Below the pieces are notes generated by a model. It saw only the letters and a program-made list of their open reading frames with translations, was not told where the DNA came from and ran no database searches. Positions 33,665 to 42,230 of a stretch of DNA of 64,000 nucleotides are shown here, piece by piece. The DNA is from Opitutia bacterium (GTDB taxonomy: Bacteria > Verrucomicrobiota > Verrucomicrobiia > Opitutales > UBA953): the NCBI GenBank assembly GCA_003569165.1, contig BGOI01000003.1, positions 56,931 through 120,930 of the forward strand, in the 5' to 3' direction. The position numbers were made by a program, and so were the translations under genes. Within the stretch, counting starts at the first letter, position 1. Each line of letters starts with the position of its first letter.

Positions 33665-35506
33665 TCACTTCTTCGCGCCGAAGTCCTGCGACTTGTAGAC
33701 GTGGCGTTCCAGAAGCTGCTGCTTGAGCTGACGCTCGCTGTCGCCGGAACAACGGCGGACGTCGTGCAGGATGATATAGGCCATCAACGAGAGCAGGAGG
33801 CCCATGAAGGTGTACTGGAGGATGATGACCGCCTTGTTGCTGAGCACGCCCTTGGTGAAGCGCTGGATCGTGGCGATGAGCATGTGGCCGCCGTCGAGGA
33901 CCGGGATGGGTAGGAGATTGAGGACCGCGAGGTTCAGGTTGATGAGCACCGTGAACCAGAGCACGCGGCGGATATCTTCGGAGATGTTGTAGTAGGTCTT
34001 CGTGATCGAGATCACCGAGGCCAGCTGCTTCACCTGGATATCGGAGCCGCGGTCGAAGAGGCGCCCCAGCGTGGTGAAGGTGGACTTCACGATGCCCGAG
34101 CAGGTCTCCCACGGATTGCGGTAGGCCATCTCCGGCTTGGTCACGAAGAGCACGCCGATTTGCGCGTGTTCGATCGGCTTGCCGCGGCGCACCTGGGCGT
34201 TGCGGAGCGTCAGGTTGCCGGCGTCGCCGTTGGCGCGCTTCCAGTAGACGGTGAGGTCGCGTGAGGTGCCAGCGCCAGCCTTCTCGAGGTCTTCGAGCGA
34301 GCTGACCGAAGTGATCTGCGTGCGACCATCGACCTTATCGATGATGGTACCAATCCTGAGCGTCTCAGCCAAGGCCGGGTCTTCGGGCGATATCCCGAAC
34401 ACCGTCAGCTGGTCGCGCTTGGCGGCAAGGTCGTTGGTGAGCAGGTCACGGGTGGCCGGGAGGACGATCAGCTGATGGCGGTTCTTCTCCTCGCCATAGG
34501 CGATGATGCTGACCGGGTTGACCGTTGTCTTCACCTGCGGAGTGATACTGACCTTGGTACTCACGCCCCCTTCGCGCTCGACGAGGAGAGTGCGTGGCTT
34601 GACGCCATCCTTGCGGAGCAGTTCGCGGAACTCGACGGTGTTGTTGAGCGGTTGTCCGTCGATGGAGAGGATTCGGTCACCGGCTTTCAGTCCAGCCTTC
34701 TCAGCCGGCGAACCAGGGAAGGGTTCGTCAACGATGACTTCGGTGCGCGGCTGCAGGCCGACCATGCGGACCTTGTCGCCGGATTTCGAGTTTAGCTCGA
34801 TGTAGGCGGGCTGCACGACGAACACGAGTTCCTTGCCGCCGCGTTCGACCTTGAAGGTCGCGGTTGGTTTGCCCTGCGAGTCCTTACGATTACCCAGCAT
34901 CACCGCCTCGGTGATCTGGTTGAAGTTCGTAACCGTGTTGTCGTCGATGGTCAGTACCTTGTCGCCGGAGCGCAGGCCGGCCTTGAAGGCTGGTCCGGGG
35001 ACGGTGTTGCCGAGGCCGAGTTCGGCGAGGTGACCGGAGCTCGTCACGACTTGTTCGGGGACGTAGCCGATGATGGTGCTGGAGGTGCCTTCACCCACCG
35101 GCATGCCGATTGCCCAGAGAATGCAGGCGAGCACAAACGCGAAGATGACGTTGAAGACCGCACCCATGACCGAGACGATCATCTTGTCGGCGTAGGAAAT
35201 CTTCGGGAGTTTTTCGGCTTCTTCGCTGCTCGCACCTTCGATGCCTTCCATGTCGGCGAGCTGGGGCAGCGCGACATAGCCGCCAAGCGGGATGATCGAC
35301 ACGCGGTAGTCGACGCCATCCTTGCCGGTCCAACCGAAGAGACGCGGGCCGAAGCCGATCGAGAAGCGCTCGATCTTCAGGCCGCGCTTGCGAGCGGCGA
35401 GGAAGTGGCCGAGTTCGTGGACGAAGATTGAGCCGCCGAAGAAGATGGCGACGAGGCTGATGCCCCAGAGAGAGCCGAGGAGGTCGCCGAAAGAAATGTT
35501 ATCCAT
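33665..35506 (-). CDS. rseP: Site-2 intramembrane metalloprotease, extended
   Basis: Cleaves membrane-embedded regulators, for example in envelope stress. 613 aa, longer than the usual 450. Seen: helix 1 with HELGHFLAARKRG (metal motif), GPRLFGWTGKDGVDYRVSIIPLGGYV, a second helix region (VSVMGAVFNVIFAFVLACILWAIG), and the C-terminal NLLPIPVLDGGHMLIATIQRF motif. Between them lie two clear PDZ domains (about 150-235 and 238-325) and a third possible one (about 355-440), where E. coli RseP has two. dxr begins 26 nt upstream on the same strand, so dxr-rseP form one unit, as is common in bacteria. Confidence 0.93.
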   Translation of the reverse strand: MDNISFGDLLGSLWGISLVAIFFGGSIFVHELGHFLAARKRGLKIERFSIGFGPRLFGWTGKDGVDYRVSIIPLGGYVALPQLADMEGIEGASSEEAEKLPKISYADKMIVSVMGAVFNVIFAFVLACILWAIGMPVGEGTSSTIIGYVPEQVVTSSGHLAELGLGNTVPGPAFKAGLRSGDKVLTIDDNTVTNFNQITEAVMLGNRKDSQGKPTATFKVERGGKELVFVVQPAYIELNSKSGDKVRMVGLQPRTEVIVDEPFPGSPAEKAGLKAGDRILSIDGQPLNNTVEFRELLRKDGVKPRTLLVEREGGVSTKVSITPQVKTTVNPVSIIAYGEEKNRHQLIVLPATRDLLTNDLAAKRDQLTVFGISPEDPALAETLRIGTIIDKVDGRTQITSVSSLEDLEKAGAGTSRDLTVYWKRANGDAGNLTLRNAQVRRGKPIEHAQIGVLFVTKPEMAYRNPWETCSGIVKSTFTTLGRLFDRGSDIQVKQLASVISITKTYYNISEDIRRVLWFTVLINLNLAVLNLLPIPVLDGGHMLIATIQRFTKGVLSNKAVIILQYTFMGLLLSLMAYIILHDVRRCSGDSERQLKQQLLERHVYKSQDFGAKK

Positions 35507-35532
35507 GGAAGAAAGGGGAGGGAGGGGTTATC

Positions 35533-36703
35533 TCAACGGGCTAGTCCCAGGGCGAGCCTGGACGTGACCGCCCTCGCTTCGGCATCGGCGGCGAGGACGT
35601 CGTCCAAGGACCCCCGGTTCGCGGGCGGAAACGGCGGCCAAGGCTCGGCCGACGAGCTCGGCGATCCCGGTGAAGGGGAGCTTGCTGGCCACGAATTCGG
35701 CTACGGCGACCTCGTTGGCCGCGTTGAAGATGGCCGGGGCGGTGCCGCCGGTCGTGGCCGCCGAGCGAGCCAGCCCTAGGCAAGGGTAGCGGGCGGGGTC
35801 GGGCGGGGTCATGCTCAGCGTGAGCGATTGGGCAAGGTCGAGGCGCGGGGCGGGGCAGGGTAGGCGTTCCGGGAAGAGGAGGCAGTCCTGGATCGGATAG
35901 GCCATCGAGGGCGGCGAGAGCAGCGCCTGGAGGCTGCCGTCGGTCAGCGTCACCAGCGAGTGGATGATGCTCTGGGGGTGTACCACGACGTCGATGCGGT
36001 CGGCGGGGATGTCGAAGAGCCAGCGCGCTTCGATGACTTCGAGTCCCTTGTTCGCCATCGTCGCCGAATCGATCGTGACCTTCGGGCCCATGCTCCAATT
36101 GGGATGCTTGAGTGCCTGGGCGAGCGTGACGTGCTTCAGGTCGGCGATCGGCGTGTCGCGGAAGGCACCGCCTGACGCCGTGAGCACGAGGCGGTCGATG
36201 TCACCCTTGGGCTTATCGCGCAGTAGCTGGTGGATCGCGTTGTGCTCGCTGTCGACCGGGAGCAGGCGCGCGCCGGAGAGGCGGGCGGCCTCGGTGACGA
36301 ACTTGCCGGCGAGCACGAGGAGTTCCTTGTTGGCGAGGGCGACGTCCTTCTTCGCTTTCAGCGCGGCGAGCGTCGGCGCGAGTCCGGCGGTGCCGACGAC
36401 GGCGGAGACGACCATCGAGATTTCAGGGAGGCAGGCGACCTCGGTGAGGCCGGCGAAACCTTCGATGATGCGGGTGCCGGCGGGGAAGGCTCCGGAAGCG
36501 CGGGCTTCGGCAGCGGCGGCCGGATCGGCCAGGGCGATGACACCGACGCCGAACTCCTTCGCTGGGCCGACGAGTTCACGCCAACGAGAATGGGCGGCCA
36601 AGCCAGCGACACGGAGGCGGGACGGATGGGCCCTGACGACATTAAGGGTAGTCGTGCCGATGGAGCCGGTGGCTCCGAGGATGGCGATGGCCCGGACGTG
36701 CAT
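35533..36703 (-). CDS. dxr: 1-deoxy-D-xylulose 5-phosphate reductoisomerase, frameshifted near its end
   Basis: First committed MEP enzyme. Seen: NADPH-binding ILGATGSIGTTTLNVV, ALANKELLVLAG, metal site LPVDSEHNAI, LTASGGAFRDTP, HPNWSMGPKVTIDSATMANKGLE and the late APAIFNAANEVAVAEF. The visible frame runs on as Arg-rich sequence after VSAREPG; removing one C from the CCCCC run at 35611-35615 restores GSLDDVLAADAEARAVTSRL and a TGA at 35533-35535. Repaired length is about 389 aa, standard for Dxr. The start ATG at 36703 gives MHVRAIAILGATGS. Because the enzyme is essential here (full MEP set), the shift is probably a sequence error. rseP follows after 26 nt. Confidence 0.94.
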
Positions 36704-36821
36704 GCGACTTGGGTCTGTCTGAGGCAACCGCGGGAGCGGAATGTGGCAAGCAGTTTGGGGCAGATAGGGCCTTTCGCCGTTCAACGCTTGTCTCTTTCGT
36801 CAGGATGGGTTGCCTGTCCGC

Positions 36822-37235
36822 ATGGCCACTCAGCCTCAGGACCTCACCGGACTCTCCCACCTCGGGAATACCCAGAACAAGCCCCAGCAGACGCTGGAGA
36901 CCTTCCCGAACCGCAATGCGGGCCGGAACTACACCGTCGAGCTCTCGACCGAGGAGTTCACCTGCCTGTGCCCAGCGACCGGCCAGCCCGACTTCGCCAA
37001 GATCACGATTCGCTACGTGCCGGGTCCGCGCATCGTGGAATCGAAGTCCCTCAAGCTTTATTATTGGAGCTTCCGCCAGCAGGGGATGTTTCATGAGCAC
37101 CTGACGAATAAAATCCTCGACGACCTCGTCGCGGCCATCGATCCGATCTGGTGCGAAGTCACCGGCGCCTTCGGCGTCCGTGGCGGGATCGGCATCACGG
37201 TGCGTGCCGTCCACGGCAAGCAGCCGCAGCCGTGA
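36822..37235 (+). CDS. queF: NADPH-dependent preQ0 reductase
   Basis: Reduces 7-cyano-7-deazaguanine to preQ1, the base later inserted by Tgt. 137 aa, the small unimodular QueF type. Seen: FTCLCPATGQPDFA with the catalytic Cys, and ESKSLKLYYWSFR, which fits the NADPH site. The ATG at 36822 (MATQPQDLTG) is preferred to the TTG four codons earlier. The stop overlaps the start of the next gene as GTGA, so queF and xerC are translationally coupled. tgt is 35 kb away in this window; queC, queD and queE are not seen. Confidence 0.93.
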   Translation: MATQPQDLTGLSHLGNTQNKPQQTLETFPNRNAGRNYTVELSTEEFTCLCPATGQPDFAKITIRYVPGPRIVESKSLKLYYWSFRQQGMFHEHLTNKILDDLVAAIDPIWCEVTGAFGVRGGIGITVRAVHGKQPQP

Positions 37236-38173
37236 AGCGTCGCCCCGTCCAGCAAGAAGACGGGGAGCCGACGGATTGGCCGGGTTCGGCCTTGGTGTCC
37301 GATTTCCTGACACGTCAGCTGGCCGGTCGTCGACTGGCTGCGCTTTCGTGCCTGACCTATGGGCGTTCGCTCAAGGGCTTCGCCTTTTGGATGAAGTCCA
37401 ACGGCGGCTGGGACGGCGATTGGTCCAAGCTGACCGCCCGTAACCTCCGCGACTTCGTGATCGAGCGGCAGGGTACGCACAACCGCCGTTCCGTGCATAA
37501 CCAGGTCTCGGCCCTACGCGCTTTCCTCGCCGACCTGCGCGAGCGCGGCGGTATCACCACCACGCCCGCCGCGGGCCTCGTGCTGCCGAAGCTACCGAGG
37601 TCTTTGCCGAAGTTCCTCACCGAAGCGCAGACGGACACGCTGATGGACGCCGCGGAAGATTCCGAGAAAGACGACCCGCAGGAAGTTGCCCGCGACATGG
37701 CGATCCTGGAATTACTTTACGGTGGCGGCCTGCGTGTGTCCGAGCTCTGCGGTATCAACGGTGGCGATCTCGATCTCGGCAGCGGCCTCGTGAAGTTGAT
37801 GGGTAAGGGCTCAAAGGAACGCGTCGTGCCCGTCGGCGATAGCGCCGTGAAGGCCGTGAAGGATTATCTTACCTTACGCGGAGCGCCCGCCCGCGGGGCG
37901 CCGATGTTGCTCGCTGCCCGCGGTGGCCGCCTGAATCCGCGTGCCGTGCAGCTCATGCTGAAGCGCAAACTCGCGCTGGCCGGCCTGCCTGCGGACCTTA
38001 CCCCGCACAAGTTACGTCACGCGTGCGCGACGCATCTGCTTTCCAATGGAGCGGACCTCCGCCTCGTGCAGGAGCAGCTCGGCCACGCCTCGCTTTCGAC
38101 GACGCAGATCTACACGCACCTGAGTGTGGCCAAGCTGCGCGAGGTGCATCGCAAGTCGCACCCGCGAGCTTGA
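37232..38173 (+). CDS. xerC: Tyrosine recombinase XerC/XerD family (first of two)
   Basis: 313 aa, GTG start overlapping the queF stop. Resolves chromosome dimers with its partner. The catalytic set is visible: GGGLRVSELCGI (Arg), GKGSKERVVPVG (Lys), HKLRHACATHLL (His-x2-Arg), LGHASLSTTQIYTH (His and Tyr nucleophile). The N-terminal SAM-like domain is LVSDFLTRQLAGRRLAALSC. A paralogue at 60446-61393 is the likely XerD partner; the C/D assignment between the two is a guess. ispE follows after 48 nt. Confidence 0.9.
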   Translation: MKRRPVQQEDGEPTDWPGSALVSDFLTRQLAGRRLAALSCLTYGRSLKGFAFWMKSNGGWDGDWSKLTARNLRDFVIERQGTHNRRSVHNQVSALRAFLADLRERGGITTTPAAGLVLPKLPRSLPKFLTEAQTDTLMDAAEDSEKDDPQEVARDMAILELLYGGGLRVSELCGINGGDLDLGSGLVKLMGKGSKERVVPVGDSAVKAVKDYLTLRGAPARGAPMLLAARGGRLNPRAVQLMLKRKLALAGLPADLTPHKLRHACATHLLSNGADLRLVQEQLGHASLSTTQIYTHLSVAKLREVHRKSHPRA

Positions 38174-38221
38174 GTTGCTGATTCGCCTCGCCTCGGCGGG
38201 TCTGCCGGAGCATCTTGTCGT

Positions 38222-39091
38222 GTGCTCGTTTCAGCCGCCCATGCGAAGCTCAACCTCTCGTTGGCCATCACTGGTCGGCGGGCGGACGGATTCCATGAGC
38301 TCATCAGCCTCGTGGTTCCGATTGGTCTCGCGGATACGCTTACGCTCGACGTCGGCCGGCCGCTCGGACTGACGTGCGATGACGCGTCCTTGCCGGTCGA
38401 CGGTTCGAATCTCGTGCTCAAGGCCGCGGCCGCTTTCGTGAAGCGACGTCCGTCTGCGCCGACCGGACATTTTCATCTTACTAAGAAGGTGCTGCATGGT
38501 GCTGGCTTGGGCGGCGGGAGTTCCGATGCCGCGGCCGCGTTACGTTTGCTCGATCAAGCTTCTGGCGACCCGCTCGGCCTGGAAGTCCTCGAGACGCTGG
38601 CCGCTGAGGTGGGTTCGGACTGTCCGTTCTTCGTGCGCGGCCAAGCCGCGGTCATGCGGGGAAGGGGAGAGCGACTGGAAATTTTACCCCTCGCAGCTCG
38701 CGCCGCGTTAGCCGGAAGAAAGGTCGTCCTGGTGAAACCTCCGTTCGGGGTTCCGACACCGGAGGCCTATGCATTACTGGCTAAAGCCGGAAAGTACCGT
38801 CCCGCGGCCCAGGCCGAGGCCGAACTCGCCGCTTGGATCGCCCAGCCGGCTGAAGATCCGTCGGTCCTGGGCAACGATTTGGCTGCCCCGGTATTCGCCA
38901 AGTACCTTGCTTTGCCGGTCGGGCTCGAATCTTTCCGTCGTGCCACTGGGGTAAACTGGCAGATGACGGGCAGTGGGAGCGCCTGTTTCGCCTTCGTCTC
39001 GGACGGTTTCGACCACGCCCGCTTGCGGGCGGACGTCCGGAGGGCCTGGGGGCCCGGAGCCTGGGTGGAAGAGACCGTTATTTCGGCTTAG
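38222..39091 (+). CDS. ispE: 4-(cytidine 5'-diphospho)-2-C-methyl-D-erythritol kinase
   Basis: MEP-pathway kinase of the GHMP family. 289 aa, GTG start. Seen: [21 protein letters not shown] (typical AKINLxL start), the ATP-binding loop [42 protein letters not shown], and the C-terminal [11 protein letters not shown]. It lies downstream of xerC in the queF-xerC-ispE string. The nearest GTG fits the family start; no better ATG is seen. Confidence 0.95.
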   Translation: MLVSAAHAKLNLSLAITGRRADGFHELISLVVPIGLADTLTLDVGRPLGLTCDDASLPVDGSNLVLKAAAAFVKRRPSAPTGHFHLTKKVLHGAGLGGGSSDAAAALRLLDQASGDPLGLEVLETLAAEVGSDCPFFVRGQAAVMRGRGERLEILPLAARAALAGRKVVLVKPPFGVPTPEAYALLAKAGKYRPAAQAEAELAAWIAQPAEDPSVLGNDLAAPVFAKYLALPVGLESFRRATGVNWQMTGSGSACFAFVSDGFDHARLRADVRRAWGPGAWVEETVISA

Positions 39092-39144
39092 TTTCGGCTT
39101 TACTGTCGGCCGAGGGGTCGCCAAGTTGCGAGTCACTATCACCC

Positions 39145-39243
39145 ATGGGAAGCCTCAAGAAGAAGCGTCGTCTGAAGATGAACAAGCACAAGCGCCGCAA
39201 GCGCTCGAAGGAAAATCGCCATAAGAAGCGTCTCTGGGGCTGA
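39145..39243 (+). CDS. COX24/AURKAIP1-domain mini-protein, 32 aa
   Basis: A very small basic protein ([20 protein letters not shown], then [12 protein letters not shown]). It matches the bacterial COX24/AURKAIP1-type proteins, which in their organisms are ribosome-associated (small-subunit) peptides. All 32 codons are intact. It is followed by a strong terminator, then bL33 in the next transcription unit, which supports a ribosomal role. Easily missed because of its length. Confidence 0.85.
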   Translation: MGSLKKKRRLKMNKHKRRKRSKENRHKKRLWG

Positions 39244-39266
39244 TTAACCCAACCCACGGAACGAAC

Positions 39267-39298
39267 CGGGCGGCCCAAAAGGCCGCCCGGCTCTTTTT
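39267..39298 (+). terminator. Strong rho-independent terminator
   Basis: CCGGGCGGCC, an AAAA loop, GGCCGCCCGG, then CTCTTTTT. Perfect 10-bp GC stem, 23 nt after the COX24-like stop. Confidence 0.93.
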
Positions 39299-39355
39299 CG
39301 GGCTTGCTCCGACCGAGGCCGTTCCCAAACCTCAACCTTCCAACCGACACAAACC

Positions 39356-39526
39356 ATGGCTCGCGAAACCGTTATCATTGAATGCACCGAAGCCCGCAAG
39401 GAGGGCAAGCGCCCTTCCCGTTACATGACCACCCGTAACAAGAAGCTTTCCCAGGAGAAGGTGGAACTGAAGAAGTATAATCCTTCCCTGCGCCGTCACA
39501 CGCTGCACAAGGAGATCAAGGGCTAA
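39356..39526 (+). CDS. rpmG: 50S ribosomal protein bL33
   Basis: 56 aa: [20 protein letters not shown], then [20 protein letters not shown] and [16 protein letters not shown]. This is the family pattern of bL33, with the Y-x-T-x-KN segment. Only one Cys is present, so this is the zinc-free type. It is its own unit, between two terminators. Confidence 0.95.
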   Translation: MARETVIIECTEARKEGKRPSRYMTTRNKKLSQEKVELKKYNPSLRRHTLHKEIKG

Positions 39527-39546
39527 GCTCCTTTCTTCCCAACGCC

Positions 39547-39587
39547 AGAAGGGCCGGCCGCAGCGATGCGAGCCGGCCCTTCTGTTT
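39547..39587 (+). terminator. Terminator after rpmG
   Basis: AGAAGGGCCGGC and GCCGGCCCTTCT form a 12-bp stem with a 13-nt loop, followed by GTTTGG. Located 21 nt after the stop codon. Confidence 0.85.
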
Positions 39588-39604
39588 GGCGGGGTGGCGC
39601 GTCC

Positions 39605-39817
39605 TTAGGCTGGCTTGACCGTGCGGCGCAGGAGGCGCCAGCGCGCGCGGTGGTGCCGGGTCCAGTCGATCAGGGCTCGCTCGAAGCCGATGTCGCGGCC
39701 GGCCTTCTCGGACTCGATCCACTTATGGCGGAGGATTTCTTCGCGCTCGGCGAGGAACTCCGCATACAGGGACGAACGGGCCGCCAGGTCGGCTTCGGTC
39801 TTCGGCTCCGGTTGCAT
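39605..39817 (-). CDS. Small conserved-type protein, 70 aa, unknown function
   Basis: Starts at the ATG at 39817, with AAGGA 8 nt upstream as a good ribosome-binding site. The core REEILRHKWIESEKAGRDIG and FERALIDWTRHHRARWR is the kind of compact charged segment found in small uncharacterised bacterial proteins, but I cannot name a family with certainty. There is no signal peptide or membrane segment. Strongly charged, likely cytoplasmic and possibly nucleic-acid- or protein-binding. It runs opposite to rpmG. Confidence 0.6.
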   Translation of the reverse strand: MQPEPKTEADLAARSSLYAEFLAEREEILRHKWIESEKAGRDIGFERALIDWTRHHRARWRLLRRTVKPA

Positions 39818-39884
39818 TTCTCTCATCCTTGGGGGCAGATTGAGCGAAATATGACGAACTTGCAAGCCGTAGGCGACGGCTGGG

Positions 39885-40973
39885 TTACGCCTGTTTTTCG
39901 AGCCCTTGCAGCACGGTCAGGCCGACGGATCGGAAGACTCGGGCCGGATTGCTGTCCGGGTGGCTAATAACCACTGGGATGCCGTGGTCGCCGCCCACGC
40001 GGATGGTCTGGTCGAGGGGGACTTCTCCCAGAAGCACCGTGTTCAGGGCCGTCGCGACCTTGAGGCCGCCGCCTTGGCCGAAGAGGTATTGGCGGGAACC
40101 GTCGGCGCCCTCCAGGAAACTCATGTTTTCGGCCACGCCGAGGATCGGCACGCCGACTTTCTCGAACATCGCCGCGCCGCGGAGGGCGACCGCGACCGCC
40201 GCCGTCTGCGGGGTGGTCACGATGATGGCGCCGCTCAGGGCCATTGCTTGGGCGATGGAGAGTTGGGCGTCGCCGGTGCCCGGGGGCAGGTCGATCAGGA
40301 GGACGTCCAATTCGCCCCAGCGGACATTCGTCGCGAATTGCGAGATGGTCTTCATAATCATCGGGCCACGCCAGACCACGGGGGCGTCGGCATCGATGAG
40401 GAGGCCCATGGACATCACCTTCACGCCGAAATTCTCGAGGGGGATAAGGGTGTCGCCGTCCAGCATGGGGCGGCCGTTGACACCGATCATCAGCGGAACC
40501 GAAGGGCCGTAGATATCGCAGTCCATCAGGCCGACCTTGCCCGGGCGGCCTTGGTCGGAGAGGGCGCGGGCGAGGGCGCAGGCCAGATTGACCGCGAAAG
40601 TGGACTTGCCGACACCGCCTTTGCCGCTGGCGACGGCGATGATGTGCTTCACCTTGCCCACGCCCGCATCGGCCGGGAGCTTGGCGTTCGCGGCCGGGGC
40701 TCCGGCGGGGGGTGGGGTGCCCTTGGGGACCGTGACCGTGATGGCGATCTCCGGGTTCTTCGCCCCGATGGCCTGAAGGGCGGCTTCGATCTCGGCGTAC
40801 AGTTTCTTGGGGACTTCGGGGTCGGCGCTCGTGACCGCCAGCCCGACGCTGACTTTGCCCTCGAGGGTGACCTCGATGCCCTTCACTAGGCCGAAGGAGA
40901 CGATGTCGCGGCTGTAGCCGGGGTAGCGGACCTGACCGAGGGCCTTTTGGACGGATTCCTTATCGAGCGACAT
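39885..40973 (-). CDS. mrp: Mrp/ApbC family P-loop ATPase (iron-sulfur carrier type)
   Basis: 362 aa. The N-terminal domain resembles MIP18/DUF59 (QKALGQVRYPGYSRDIVSFGLVKG), then a ParA-like P-loop HIIAVASGKGGVGKSTFAVNL, VGLMDCDIYGPSVP, and VLLIDLPPGTGDAQLS. Known members carry a Cys-x2-Cys motif after ENMSxF that binds a bridging Fe-S cluster. Here ENMSFLEGADGSRQYLFG has no Cys, and none lies further toward the C-terminus. So the fold is Mrp, but classical Fe-S transfer by that motif is doubtful. The gene stands alone on the minus strand. Confidence 0.9.
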   Translation of the reverse strand: MSLDKESVQKALGQVRYPGYSRDIVSFGLVKGIEVTLEGKVSVGLAVTSADPEVPKKLYAEIEAALQAIGAKNPEIAITVTVPKGTPPPAGAPAANAKLPADAGVGKVKHIIAVASGKGGVGKSTFAVNLACALARALSDQGRPGKVGLMDCDIYGPSVPLMIGVNGRPMLDGDTLIPLENFGVKVMSMGLLIDADAPVVWRGPMIMKTISQFATNVRWGELDVLLIDLPPGTGDAQLSIAQAMALSGAIIVTTPQTAAVAVALRGAAMFEKVGVPILGVAENMSFLEGADGSRQYLFGQGGGLKVATALNTVLLGEVPLDQTIRVGGDHGIPVVISHPDSNPARVFRSVGLTVLQGLEKQA

Positions 40974-41036
40974 CAGCGGGATTGAACTCCCTGCCCAACT
41001 TAGGTCAAACTGCTAACCTCATAACACACTCGCTCG

Positions 41037-42224
41037 ATGCGCTTCCTTTCCCTTCTCGCCGTCATTCTCGCCTCATCCCTCTTCGCCCAAGGTAACACCA
41101 AGATCGAAAAAGAGATCGATGGCTTAATCAGCCGCAAGATCATGCCGGTGGCGATCGTCTCGGACGACCCGGTCCTGGGCAGCCTCGTCCAGTCCGCTCT
41201 TTCCACGCATGGCGCGTTCGAAATCTCCCCCACTTCTTCCGTCAAGGTGCGCATTGGTCGCGGCGGGCTCGCCGCCGTCGTCTCCTGCGATAACGCGCTC
41301 TACGCCTTTACGTCGAACGTCGAAGGCAAGGACGAGGATCAGCTCGCACTCCGGATCGCCGACGCCGCGGTCGTGGGCATCGGTCGTCGCTGGCAGCTCA
41401 AGCCATTGTTTGCCGATACCAAGGTCGCCTTCGTCTCGCGTTCCACCGGCAGCGCCGAAATTTATGTCACTAATCTGGCCCGCTCCCGGACGTTGCGCCT
41501 GACGAGGTATGGCAACACCTCGATCGGCCCGCGCTGGTCGGCCGATGGCTCTCGCATCTTCTTCATCTCCTCTTTCCGTTCGAACTGGCCCGAGATTTTC
41601 TCGACCAATGGTTACGGCGAAGCCTCCAAGGTGATTGTCAACGTCCGGGGTGCGTTGGGCGCCGCCAGCAGCGGTCCCGATGGGCGGATCGCTTTCGCCT
41701 CCTCCAATAAGGGCACGATGGATATCTTCGTCGCCGGTCCGCAGGGCCAGACGCCGACGCGCGTGATCAAGGCTCCGAGCATGCAGTGGGTGAACACCGA
41801 TCCTTCGTGGTCTCCGGACGGTTCCCGTTTCGCGCTCACCGCTGGCCCGACCGGTAGCCCGGGCATCTACCTCGCCAGCTCCGCCGGCGGCGCCTTGCAG
41901 CGGCTCTCCACGGGTCATGGTTACAGCACCGAGCCGCGCTGGAATCCCGTTTTCCCGGATCAGCTCGTCTTCACTTATCAGGAGGCTGGCGCACTGCGCC
42001 TCGGTGTGCTCGATCTCGCCGCTGACACCGTCACGCCGATCGTAACCAAGAGTCCGGTATCCATCGCTCATGCTTCGTGGTGCGCGGACGGTCGCCACTT
42101 GGTCGCCGCGCAAGGCAACTGGCTGGCGGTCATCGATAGTGTCACCGGTAAGGTGACGCGTCTCACGCCTTCGCAACTCGGCGATTGCTCTGAGCCGGAC
42201 TGCTGGACGCCTCGCGCGCAGTGA
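41037..42224 (+). CDS. Exported TolB-like WD40/PD40 propeller protein
   Basis: 395 aa with a Sec signal (MRFLSLLAVILASSLFAQG). About six PD40-type blades follow: KVAFVSRSTGSAEIYV, GPRWSADGSRIFFISSF, GRIAFASSNKGTMDIFV, TDPSWSPDGSRFALTAG and related repeats. The N-terminal region (about 20-120) resembles the TolB front domain. TolB binds Pal in the Tol-Pal envelope system; without pal, tolA or tolQR nearby, that link is only suggested. It runs opposite to mrp and converges with the GYF gene. Confidence 0.85.
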   Translation: MRFLSLLAVILASSLFAQGNTKIEKEIDGLISRKIMPVAIVSDDPVLGSLVQSALSTHGAFEISPTSSVKVRIGRGGLAAVVSCDNALYAFTSNVEGKDEDQLALRIADAAVVGIGRRWQLKPLFADTKVAFVSRSTGSAEIYVTNLARSRTLRLTRYGNTSIGPRWSADGSRIFFISSFRSNWPEIFSTNGYGEASKVIVNVRGALGAASSGPDGRIAFASSNKGTMDIFVAGPQGQTPTRVIKAPSMQWVNTDPSWSPDGSRFALTAGPTGSPGIYLASSAGGALQRLSTGHGYSTEPRWNPVFPDQLVFTYQEAGALRLGVLDLAADTVTPIVTKSPVSIAHASWCADGRHLVAAQGNWLAVIDSVTGKVTRLTPSQLGDCSEPDCWTPRAQ

Positions 42225-42230
42225 CCGGGG

